64,000 bases of DNA from FW021-bin31 sp964478125 (GTDB lineage Bacteria; Bacteroidota; Bacteroidia; Chitinophagales; Chitinophagaceae), in assembly GCA_964478125.1 (NCBI GenBank), contig CAYZGR010000011.1, positions 1 through 64,000 of the forward strand. The letters run 5' to 3'. How positions within the stretch are numbered: the first letter of the stretch is position 1; every line of letters starts with the position of its first letter. Of this stretch, positions 16,909 through 24,134 are shown in pieces. Under the pieces are notes generated by a model. That model saw nothing but the letters and a program-made list of their open reading frames with translations, made no database searches and was not told the origin of the DNA. The position numbers were made by a program, and so were the translations under genes.

Positions 16909-18193
16909 TTAAAGGCGCCTCCTTTACTTTATGAGTGATCGCAAAAAATACGTTCATGTTATAACAAACGGCTGTTAAAACCAGGGCAATACTACCGGCG
17001 AGGATAAGGGGCGTTAATTTCATAATAACGCCGGTCAGGCTCATAATCATGCCCATAATATAACAATAAAATTGATAGCTTACCCACTTTTCTTTATATA
17101 ATTCCTTCGGCAACGGCGTTTTCATTTTACCTATCAGCTTTTTATATCGGTTCATCCACACAATAAAAGGCAGTGTCTTGAAGGTCTGGCCCAAAATGAT
17201 GGCCGTAATAAACCCGCCAAGAATACTCATGCCGTATGCCATACTTAAAGGTATGGCCAGGGGATCCGCACCGGAGGTAAAAGCCAAAACCGTTAACAGG
17301 ATAAAAGGGATTATCATAAGTGCAATTGCCACCAGGCTGACCCGCATAGGCATGTCCATCTTTTTTTTACGGACCGCCACCCGGTAAGTCTGCTTTATAA
17401 ATACAAAGTATAAAACTACTGCAACCAATACCAACAAAGCACATACGGGCCAGTATTTCTCGGTGTTAAAAATGAATCCCATGACCAGAAAGCCGACTAA
17501 AGCGATATTAATGAGGTAATAGGCCGTTCTTACATACATGCCCGGCTCGTGGTGTGAAAGCAAAAACATGGGAATCAGGCGGGAAGCTACTCCCATGATC
17601 AATAACAAAAACCACCCTGCCATGCCAAGATGGGCGTGTATCTTCAAATAATACAGGTGATCTTGGGGAAAAAAAGCAAACCGCAGGTTGAAAACCAGCA
17701 GGGTTCCTAAAAGAGCTGTGAACAGCAACCACCATGAGGCGGTCACCATACATTCGGCAGAAATTGTCCACTTATTATTTTGACGGGCAGTACGATATAC
17801 ATTTACGGAATATAGGACCACCGACGACAAGATCAGCAGCGCTCCCGTTTCCATCAGGAGGCCGGTAGCAAATATCCAGAAAGAAACCGTTAATAAAATA
17901 ACCCCCGGCAGCAACAAAGCATAACACCACTTAGCCAGTTTTTCACTATACAGATGGACCTCCATCACTACCGGAAGCAACTGATGAGAAGCGCCGAAAA
18001 TAATCATGGTCCCCCAGCCCAGCGTAGCCAGATGCGTGATGGCTAAAATATGCGGCTGAAAAAAATGTCCCGTAAAATCAGCGGCTGAGAAGGCCATCAG
18101 CAGGGTAAGCACAAGGAAAATAATGGCCGCCGTAACATAGTAAGGTAACACGGCAGCAGGAGAAGGCGCCTTTTGTGTTCCAAATGGGATCAT
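16820..18193 (-). CDS. Polytopic haem-copper-oxidase/NnrS-like membrane protein
   Basis: 457 residues with about 12 hydrophobic segments. Histidines lie in membrane segments in an arrangement like subunit I of haem-copper oxidases and NnrS: His48 and His54 (QPHILAITHLATLGWG), His70 (GASHQLLP), His186/188 (KIHAHLGMAGW), His214/215 (LLSHHEPG). Bound haem is plausible; oxidase activity is not established because the full CuB ligand set is not evident. With RIC and DUF2249 genes upstream, a role in nitric oxide or oxygen stress is inferred. The last ~28 residues (VGRTHQHHG...SSGLRP) are Ser/Thr/Arg-rich and overlap the next gene out of frame, possibly a recent frameshift. Confidence 0.75.
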   Translation of the reverse strand: MIPFGTQKAPSPAAVLPYYVTAAIIFLVLTLLMAFSAADFTGHFFQPHILAITHLATLGWGTMIIFGASHQLLPVVMEVHLYSEKLAKWCYALLLPGVILLTVSFWIFATGLLMETGALLILSSVVLYSVNVYRTARQNNKWTISAECMVTASWWLLFTALLGTLLVFNLRFAFFPQDHLYYLKIHAHLGMAGWFLLLIMGVASRLIPMFLLSHHEPGMYVRTAYYLINIALVGFLVMGFIFNTEKYWPVCALLVLVAVVLYFVFIKQTYRVAVRKKKMDMPMRVSLVAIALMIIPFILLTVLAFTSGADPLAIPLSMAYGMSILGGFITAIILGQTFKTLPFIVWMNRYKKLIGKMKTPLPKELYKEKWVSYQFYCYIMGMIMSLTGVIMKLTPLILAGSIALVLTAVCYNMNVFFAITHKVKEAPLNVGRTHQHHGSSRISESGGRTTTSSGLRP

Positions 18194-18244
18194 GATCAGT
18201 TAGTTCAAAAGTTTAAGATTCTGCCATCTCAATAGTCTTCCTTG

Positions 18245-19069
18245 TTAGTCCTCCCGGTAAATTAACAACTTCACATCCGTATCCCCTGCTACATAGAGCA
18301 AATATTGTGCTTTTCTTTCCTTTAATTCATTAAATAAAAATACGGGAATGCGCCGGTGTTGAACGGATAAAACATATCCTTCGGGCAGACCTTCCAGCGC
18401 TTCAAGAATAGTAACCATGGGCATAGGCATCTCCAGATTGCTCACGTCCACCGGCTGTACCTTATCCTCAAACGCTTTTAATTTGGCCTCGAAAACCTCC
18501 TTCGGAACCGATTCGGGCGTTTCATCCGTTATTTCCTCTTTTGAGTCCTCAGTTTTCAATTTGAAAAAAGTATGGATCTCGTTAGGGGAAACCTCTTTTA
18601 CATAATTCTCATATCCTTTTTTACTTAACAGATTGATCAATGGGGTAGGCTCAAAAGTATTGATCAGTTCCAGGACATGATCGGAAGGAAGTTCCCGGGT
18701 AACAGACATGATCTTTTTCAAGGGGTCCTTTCCTTCGGCCAGATCCTGACGCACATCCAGAACCTTTCGGGGTAATTCATCAAGACGGGCCGCAAAGGGA
18801 GGGAGATCGGGATTACCGGTCGTCTTGCGCTCATCGTGCTCCTTCTCTACATATTCAAAGCCAAGCGGCTTGAGTGCCTCGACAATATCTTCTACTTCAC
18901 ATTTACCAATGCGTGCAGCCTCACGAATAGAGGTACGGCCCGCCAGCAATTTCCGTAAAAGGGGGTTTCGCAATCTTTCAAACCTGGGGCTAATTCCTGC
19001 TATAACCTCGAGCGCTTCGGGGTTTTTCTTGATCAAAAAAGCGATCTTGGTGCGTGAATTAATAATCAT
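18245..19069 (-). CDS. DUF1858/DUF2249 domain protein
   Basis: 274 residues, cytosolic. The N-terminus (about 1-60, INSRTKIAFLIKKNPEALEVIAGISPRFERL) matches the DUF1858-type helical domain seen with hybrid-cluster and repair proteins. Residues about 97-170 (RKVLDVRQDLAEGKDPLKKIM...LELINTFEPTPLINLL) and 205-274 (PMPMVTILEALEGLPEGYVL...YVAGDTDVKLLIYRED) are two DUF2249-like (SirA/TusA-fold) domains split by an acidic linker. DUF2249 recurs in the two leading genes of this operon, so the operon carries four copies. Function unknown; context suggests nitrosative stress or iron-sulfur repair. Confidence 0.78.
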   Translation of the reverse strand: MIINSRTKIAFLIKKNPEALEVIAGISPRFERLRNPLLRKLLAGRTSIREAARIGKCEVEDIVEALKPLGFEYVEKEHDERKTTGNPDLPPFAARLDELPRKVLDVRQDLAEGKDPLKKIMSVTRELPSDHVLELINTFEPTPLINLLSKKGYENYVKEVSPNEIHTFFKLKTEDSKEEITDETPESVPKEVFEAKLKAFEDKVQPVDVSNLEMPMPMVTILEALEGLPEGYVLSVQHRRIPVFLFNELKERKAQYLLYVAGDTDVKLLIYRED

Positions 19070-19075
19070 GATGTT

Positions 19076-19384
19076 CTATCCCTGGTTCATAGCTTTTTCC
19101 TCAGCCTGATTCACGAACTCTATTTTTGCCGCCCCGCCAATCACAATATAAGCCTCAAAATCCTTAATGATGTGCAGGGTATGGGGTTCTTTCTCAGGAA
19201 TCTTAAAGGTAGTACTTTCTTTCAGGATATGCTCCCCATGGCTGGAAATAAATTTAGCTTCTCCCCTGATCACCATAACAAACGCTTCGGAAGTGGCATA
19301 GTGGGTAGGCATCTTCCCTCCTGCATCTATTTTGGCTTTCAGTACCTTACAGCCCCTGTTCTTATAAATTTCTTCTATACCCAT
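19076..19384 (-). CDS. Small cupin-domain protein
   Basis: 102 residues, a single cupin beta-barrel: the first motif region is around GGKMPTHYATSEAFVMVIRGEA (His and Glu of the metal site) and the second around FKIPEKEPHTLHIIKDFEAYIVI (His). It ends in a short charged tail. Such stand-alone cupins bind a metal and often act as sensors or small oxygenases; nothing more specific can be said. It sits 40 bp after the RIC gene and 6 bp before the DUF1858 gene, so it is co-transcribed with the repair operon. Confidence 0.82.
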   Translation of the reverse strand: MGIEEIYKNRGCKVLKAKIDAGGKMPTHYATSEAFVMVIRGEAKFISSHGEHILKESTTFKIPEKEPHTLHIIKDFEAYIVIGGAAKIEFVNQAEEKAMNQG

Positions 19385-19424
19385 GATCCGTTCTTTTTAT
19401 TTTATTAACTAATAGCGCATTTAT

Positions 19425-20396
19425 TTACTTTACGGCCAGCTGTTTTTCCAGTTTAATGGATTTTGGGAACAAAATGTTGTTCTCCAGATGAAGGTGTTGA
19501 TGAAGATCCTTATCCAGTTCCTGAAGTTTACTGTAATAGAGGCGATAACTCCCGCATCCGTCTGCCGGTACCTCATAGCCCCCAGATAGTTCTTCTATGG
19601 CATGAACATGTTTACCCACTTCTTCGTGCTCGTGTTCCAGCATTTCTACGGGATTATCCAGGCTCCCCGTCGGAGCCGGGGCCAAAGGCTTCCCTTCACT
19701 TTCATGCTTTACCATTTCATGAATAAAGGGGAATAATACTTTTTCTTCTTTTTCCTGATGCGATTCCAATTCTGCCAGAAGGGCATCTACATGTTGCTTG
19801 ATCTCGAATAACTCCGGATGTGCGCTGCCATGGTGGCCCGCAATTTTATCGGCCAGATCTCTCAGCATAGGAGCCGCATCCCGTACAAATTTATGGTGTA
19901 CATTTACGATATAATCTGCCAGAAAATCCAGATTCCAGTTATTGTAGTCCTGGGCGGCGCCCGGTTTTTCTTCGGACAAACTTTTTAGTGCTTTCTCGAC
20001 CTCGTCAACCGAAACGCCCGCATCCTTACAGGATTCCTGCAAAGTCTTCTTGCCATCACAGCAAAATTCCAGGCCAAATTTCCTGAATATTTCTGCATTA
20101 CGCAGATCTTTTGCTGCAATTTCACCTACGGTTTCCTCTTCTTTTTTTGAAAAAACCTTTTTGGTTATTTTGATTTCAAAGACTTCAGGTCCCCGCTTAA
20201 GGTATTCCCAGGTAAAGATGTCCCCTTTCAGGCTCTTCAATTGATAGTATAAAGGGAGGGGATCGTGATCGTTATGGATTATAAAAGCTTCTCCCTCTTC
20301 CAGGTTATCAAAGTATTGAAAAATAGTGGGATGCTTGAGCCGGGGTTCCAGCTCGGTAACATTTAAAACCTTAATATCTGCAATAGCTTCCGGCAT
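19425..20396 (-). CDS. ric: RIC-type di-iron iron-sulfur cluster repair protein with N-terminal DUF2249
   Basis: 323 residues. DUF2249 (about 8-78, with EGEAFIIHNDHDPLPLYYQL); ScdA_N domain (85-140) with the paired cysteines FGLEFCCDG (Cys112-113); hemerythrin-like four-helix bundle (155-315) with His167/168, His202, ESHQEKEEKVLFPF (about 211-224), EHEHEEVGKH and HQHLHLENNILFP as di-iron ligands. RIC/YtfE/ScdA proteins restore clusters damaged by nitric oxide or peroxide and may donate iron. The extra N-terminal DUF2249 makes it longer than E. coli YtfE (about 220). Second gene of the operon; the leading gene encodes a near copy of its N-terminal domain. Confidence 0.92.
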   Translation of the reverse strand: MPEAIADIKVLNVTELEPRLKHPTIFQYFDNLEEGEAFIIHNDHDPLPLYYQLKSLKGDIFTWEYLKRGPEVFEIKITKKVFSKKEEETVGEIAAKDLRNAEIFRKFGLEFCCDGKKTLQESCKDAGVSVDEVEKALKSLSEEKPGAAQDYNNWNLDFLADYIVNVHHKFVRDAAPMLRDLADKIAGHHGSAHPELFEIKQHVDALLAELESHQEKEEKVLFPFIHEMVKHESEGKPLAPAPTGSLDNPVEMLEHEHEEVGKHVHAIEELSGGYEVPADGCGSYRLYYSKLQELDKDLHQHLHLENNILFPKSIKLEKQLAVK

Positions 20397-20423
20397 AGTT
20401 GTATATTTTTAAGTTAAGCGCGT

Positions 20424-20666
20424 TTAAGAATTAAGTTTCTTTTTCTCAATCTTTATCTCCCATACATCGGGACCTGCTTTAAGATATTCCCAATTAAAAA
20501 TTTCACCATGAATGTTTAATAATTGATAATACAGCGGCTTGGGATCGTGATCGTTATGAATGATAAAGGCTTCTCCTTCTTTCAGATCATCAAACTTCTT
20601 AAATATGGTCGAATGTTTGAGCATGGGCTCAATCTTCGTAACGTCTAAGATCGTAGTTTCTGCCAT
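20424..20666 (-). CDS. Stand-alone DUF2249 protein
   Basis: 80 residues, a complete DUF2249/SirA-like fold. It aligns almost without gaps with residues 5-80 of the RIC protein encoded 27 bp downstream; both share GEAFIIHNDHDP, PLYYQL and WEYLK.GP. This points to a domain duplication within the operon. The family is found with hemerythrins and nitrite/nitric oxide genes; the His-Asn-Asp-His cluster suggests a metal or small-ligand site, which is inference. First gene of the operon, behind a well-matched promoter. Confidence 0.87.
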   Translation of the reverse strand: MAETTILDVTKIEPMLKHSTIFKKFDDLKEGEAFIIHNDHDPKPLYYQLLNIHGEIFNWEYLKAGPDVWEIKIEKKKLNS

Positions 20667-20704
20667 GTGTACGTCGTTTTAGATTTTATAAATAAATACG
20701 TCGG

Positions 20705-20743
20705 CAAAGATAAGTAATGCCCATAAGGGACAATGTTATCTTT
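20705..20743 (-). promoter_or_regulatory. Promoter and inverted repeat of the RIC operon
   Basis: On the minus strand TTG (20731-20733), an 18-bp spacer and TATCTTTG (20705-20712) form a good Bacteroidota promoter, 38 bp before the first start. AAAGATAA (20706-20713) and TTATCTTT (20736-20743) are perfect inverted 8-mers; one arm covers the -7 box, so an operator is possible. No FNR/DNR box (TTGAT-N4-ATCAA) is seen in the 182-bp divergent spacer. Confidence 0.62.
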
Positions 20744-20848
20744 TATAATTTTTACTGATCTGATGCATTTTATTCCCAAAATCGTAAACATGGAAATAAT
20801 TCTGCACTTAACTTTTTTTTCAGACCTTTGCCTTTAAAATGACCGATC

Positions 20849-21976
20849 GTGCAAAGAATCTATTTTGACAATGCAGCCACCACGGCATTGGACAAAGAAG
20901 TATTGGACGCCATGCTTCCTTTTTTAAAGGAAAAATTTGGAAATCCCTCCTCCATTTATTCTTATGGAAGGGAGACCCGGATGGCCATTGAAGGCGTTCG
21001 TAAGAGTGTGGCGGCAATGTTAAATGCAAAACCGGGAGAGATCTTTTTTACTTCCGGAGGAACCGAAAGCACCAATCTGGCCATTACTGCTGCGATCAGG
21101 GATCTGAGGTGCAGGCGGATCATCACCTCCCCCATAGAACATCATGCCACTTTACATACTTGCGAGTTTGAACATCAGGCAGCGGACATCAAACTGGAAT
21201 ATGTAACATTACTGCCCGACGGCCATATTGACCTGAACAGCCTGGAAAAATTGCTGTCTGCCGATAATACTGCTACCCTGGTAAGCCTGATGCATGCAAA
21301 TAACGAGATAGGCAACCTGCTGGACGTAGAGGCCGTGGGCGCTTTATGTAAACAGTATGACGCCTACTTCCATTGTGATACCGTACAGACGGTGGGGCAT
21401 TATCCCATTGATGTAAAAAAGTTTCAGGCGCATTTTATAAATGCCGCCGCACACAAGTTCAACGGACCCAAAGGAGTAGGAATGCTTTACGTCAACAGGG
21501 ACATCCGTATCAAACCCTTGCTGCACGGTGGCGGTCAGGAACGAAACATGCGCGCAGGCACTGAAAATGTATACGGGATCGTAGGATTCGGGAAAGCCCT
21601 GGAACTTGCCCATGCACATTACAAAGTATATAGCGCCTACATCCAGGAACTTAAAACCTATATGGCCGAACAACTAAAAGAAAATATAAGAGGGGTTACT
21701 TTTAACGGCGACTGGAACGGGCGTAGCCTGTATACCGTACTAAATGTTTCTTTTCCCAAAACAGAAAAAAGCGAGATGCTTCTATACAACCTGGACATAG
21801 CGGGGATTTGTGTCTCAGGAGGGAGCGCCTGCAGTTCGGGGGCAAGCACCGGTTCCCATGTTATTGCCGCCATCAATCAAAATTCCCATCAGGTTCCTGT
21901 ACGTTTTTCTTTTTCTAAAAACAATACCCAAGAAGAAATAGACCAGGTAGTGTCCAGATTGAAAGAGTTGCTTTGA
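20849..21976 (+). CDS. Cysteine desulfurase (IscS/NifS family)
   Basis: 375 residues, class V PLP aminotransferase fold. PLP-binding Lys203 lies in AAAHKFNGPKG, the sulfur-accepting Cys328 in SGGSACSSGASTGSH, and the N-terminus YFDNAATTALD is typical. It takes sulfur from cysteine as an enzyme persulfide for iron-sulfur clusters or thio-modified tRNA. The start is GTG at 20849; the ATG at 20839 is out of frame. It is divergent from the RIC repair operon across 182 bp, so shared control of repair and synthesis is plausible. Confidence 0.93.
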   Translation: MQRIYFDNAATTALDKEVLDAMLPFLKEKFGNPSSIYSYGRETRMAIEGVRKSVAAMLNAKPGEIFFTSGGTESTNLAITAAIRDLRCRRIITSPIEHHATLHTCEFEHQAADIKLEYVTLLPDGHIDLNSLEKLLSADNTATLVSLMHANNEIGNLLDVEAVGALCKQYDAYFHCDTVQTVGHYPIDVKKFQAHFINAAAHKFNGPKGVGMLYVNRDIRIKPLLHGGGQERNMRAGTENVYGIVGFGKALELAHAHYKVYSAYIQELKTYMAEQLKENIRGVTFNGDWNGRSLYTVLNVSFPKTEKSEMLLYNLDIAGICVSGGSACSSGASTGSHVIAAINQNSHQVPVRFSFSKNNTQEEIDQVVSRLKELL

Positions 21977-22062
21977 TACGCTTAAAGAAAAGAATAAAAA
22001 GCCTCAACCGTTCCACTTCTAGCTAAAACACTACCTTTACTTCATACGCTAACTTCTATTCC

Positions 22063-22809
22063 ATGCCACTGTTCGGAAATATTTTTAAAGGTACCGACAA
22101 CCCGGAGCCAGATTTTTCTTTTCTGGGCACGGATATGCATTCCCATCTCATTCCGGGTGTTGATGACGGATCTCCCGATGTAGCCACCTCCATATCCCTC
22201 ATCAAGGAGCTTAAGAAAAGAGGATATAAGAAATTAATTACGACACCTCATATTTTCCAGGACTATTATCCCAACAATTCCGTAACGCTAAATATAGGCT
22301 ATGAAAAGCTCCAGTTGGGAATGCAAAAGGCGGGAATGGATTTCCCGGTCAGAGTGGCGGCAGAATATTACCTGGATACCCATGTGATGGACCTCCTGGA
22401 AGAAGGTATTCCCTTACTGGCCTTATCAGGAAATAAAGTTTTAGTTGAATTTTCCATGGTTACGCCTCCGATGCACCGCGATGAGCTTTTGTTCCGTTTG
22501 AGGATCAAAGGATATGAGCCGGTCATTGCCCACCCCGAGCGGTATACCTATTACCATCAGGATTTTGACCAATACGAATATCTTGTTGATCAGGGGTTTG
22601 CTTTACAACTTAATATTTTATCCTTTTCGGGGCAATATGGGAAAAGGGTTCAGAAAACGGCACATCAATTAATGGATAAAAAATTGGTACAATACCTGGG
22701 TACCGATCTCCATCATGCCCGGCATGCAGCCCGGTTAGAGGACCTTCAAGAGAACAAGAAATTGATGAAGAAACTGGCAGCGTATCCCTGGAAGAATCCC
22801 GGATTGTAG
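22063..22809 (+). CDS. PHP-domain tyrosine phosphatase (CpsB/YwqE-like)
   Basis: 248 residues of the PHP metallophosphatase family that dephosphorylates bacterial tyrosine kinases controlling capsule or exopolysaccharide export. Metal-binding motifs are in order: DMHSHLIPGVDDGSPD (His-x-His), TTPHIFQDYYP, the Glu in AAEYYLDTHV, VIAHPERYTYY and GTDLHHA. No kinase or polysaccharide genes are within the window, so its partner is elsewhere. It lies 86 bp after the cysteine desulfurase on the same strand and converges on birA. Confidence 0.88.
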   Translation: MPLFGNIFKGTDNPEPDFSFLGTDMHSHLIPGVDDGSPDVATSISLIKELKKRGYKKLITTPHIFQDYYPNNSVTLNIGYEKLQLGMQKAGMDFPVRVAAEYYLDTHVMDLLEEGIPLLALSGNKVLVEFSMVTPPMHRDELLFRLRIKGYEPVIAHPERYTYYHQDFDQYEYLVDQGFALQLNILSFSGQYGKRVQKTAHQLMDKKLVQYLGTDLHHARHAARLEDLQENKKLMKKLAAYPWKNPGL

Positions 22810-22819
22810 TATAACGACG

Positions 22820-23569
22820 TCAAACTACAAACCGGACCGCTCCGAACGGCAGTTGCAGCAGCTGAGTTCCTCTTTGGAGCATAAGATGACCATCGGGTGC
22901 TATACCCTGAATTGTACCCTCGAAAACTTCTGTTCCCATGCGATACAACGCGGGTTGACGAAGACGGAACAGCCTGCTCTCGTATTCCTTAAGTATTTTA
23001 TCCGGATATTTTGGATCCAATGATCGGTACCGCTTTTCAATACTGCGACACAGTTCTTTTGCCAGGGGCTCCGGCTCCACTGGCCTCCCACAAATTTGCC
23101 TTAGTGAAACGGGATTGGGCAGTTCTTCCGGGAAAGCAAGTTGATTGAGGTTGAGCCCGATGCCTACCACTGCATGGGTCCACCTTGAACCCCTGACCAG
23201 GTTGTCGATCAAAATACCTCCTGCCTTTTTGTCACGCCAATATATATCATTACTCCATTTGATAGCGGTCTCCACCCCGGCATATTGCTTTACAAGATCG
23301 TAAACCGCAAGAGCGATCAGGGCGCTTAAGATGAATTGCGCCCGGGGATTGAGCATAACTGGTTGAAGGACAAGGGATAAGTTCAAACCTTCTCCGGCGG
23401 CTGCATGCCAACTTTTACCTCGCTGGCCGCGTCCTTCTTTTTGATGTATGGCGAGCCAGGCCGTTCCTTCTTTTACGCCCCCTTCTGCAATCCTGTCCAT
23501 GGCATAGTTATTGGTACTGTCCACCTCGCGTAGCAGAACCAGGGGAGCTCCCAAATGTATTGAGTTCAC
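22820..23569 (-). CDS. birA: Biotin-[acetyl-CoA-carboxylase] ligase
   Basis: 249 residues, the short ligase-only form without the N-terminal helix-turn-helix of E. coli BirA, so not a repressor. Motifs: DSTNNYAMD, the biotinyl-AMP loop EGRGQRGKSWHA, KWSNDIYWRDKKAGGIL with the catalytic Lys, and VVGIGLNLNQ. The C-terminal SH3-like domain (about 200-249) ends with LLQLPFGAVRFVV. It activates biotin and attaches it to the carboxylase carrier protein, a step in fatty acid synthesis. Divergent from rsfS. Confidence 0.94.
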   Translation of the reverse strand: MNSIHLGAPLVLLREVDSTNNYAMDRIAEGGVKEGTAWLAIHQKEGRGQRGKSWHAAAGEGLNLSLVLQPVMLNPRAQFILSALIALAVYDLVKQYAGVETAIKWSNDIYWRDKKAGGILIDNLVRGSRWTHAVVGIGLNLNQLAFPEELPNPVSLRQICGRPVEPEPLAKELCRSIEKRYRSLDPKYPDKILKEYESRLFRLRQPALYRMGTEVFEGTIQGIAPDGHLMLQRGTQLLQLPFGAVRFVV

Positions 23570-23657
23570 GGAGGTTAAACTTTTTATTTTTAATACTGTT
23601 TTAACTAATTGAAAAGGACTTTAACACTGAATAACAGAGTTGTTTAACAGGAATTAG

Positions 23658-23665
23658 TACCTTTG
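23658..23665 (+). promoter_or_regulatory. -7 box of the rsfS-ftsH operon
   Basis: TACCTTTG, an exact TAnnTTTG match, with TTG at 23640-23642 (15-bp spacer, shorter than usual). It is 39 bp before the rsfS start. Confidence 0.5.
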
Positions 23666-23703
23666 TATCTTAGTCTGTAAAACAAAAGCAAAAATACGAT
23701 TTA

Positions 23704-24105
23704 TTGATACCATCAATCGCAAAAAAGGAACAAAAACATACGATCAGAAAGCTGGATAAAAATAGTCGGATTTTCAAAACCATTATACGATCTATCCAGG
23801 ATAAAAAAGGAGAACACATTGTTTCGATAGACCTTCGTAAGATTCCTGAAGCTATCTCTGATTATTTTATAGTATGTGAAGCTGGTTCATCTCTTCAGAT
23901 ACGTGCTATTGCAGATCATGTGGAAGAAGAAGTCAAAAAAAATTTAAGTGAGAAACCCTATGAAAAAGAAGGGTTTTCTACTTCAAAATGGGTGATTTTG
24001 GATTATGTAAATATCGTGGTTCACATTTTTCATCCGGAAACCAGACATTTTTACAGCCTGGAAGACATGTGGAGTGATGCCTTTCAGGAAATACACGAGG
24101 CCTAA
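23704..24105 (+). CDS. rsfS: Ribosomal silencing factor
   Basis: 133 residues of the RsfS/Iojap family. Recognisable parts are the strand DLRKIPEAISDYFIVCEAGSS, the helix QIRAIADHVEEEV and GFSTSKWVILDYVNIVVHIFHPETRHFYSLEDMW (the VHIF..E.R.fY.LE..W signature). It binds ribosomal protein L14 and blocks subunit joining in starvation. The only start in this frame is TTG at 23704, preceding an extension of about 20 residues, so the true N-terminus is uncertain. ftsH follows after 29 bp, a common Bacteroidota pairing. Confidence 0.9.
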   Translation: MIPSIAKKEQKHTIRKLDKNSRIFKTIIRSIQDKKGEHIVSIDLRKIPEAISDYFIVCEAGSSLQIRAIADHVEEEVKKNLSEKPYEKEGFSTSKWVILDYVNIVVHIFHPETRHFYSLEDMWSDAFQEIHEA

Positions 24106-24134
24106 AAATTTTATTTAATTCGGTAAACGCTGAT

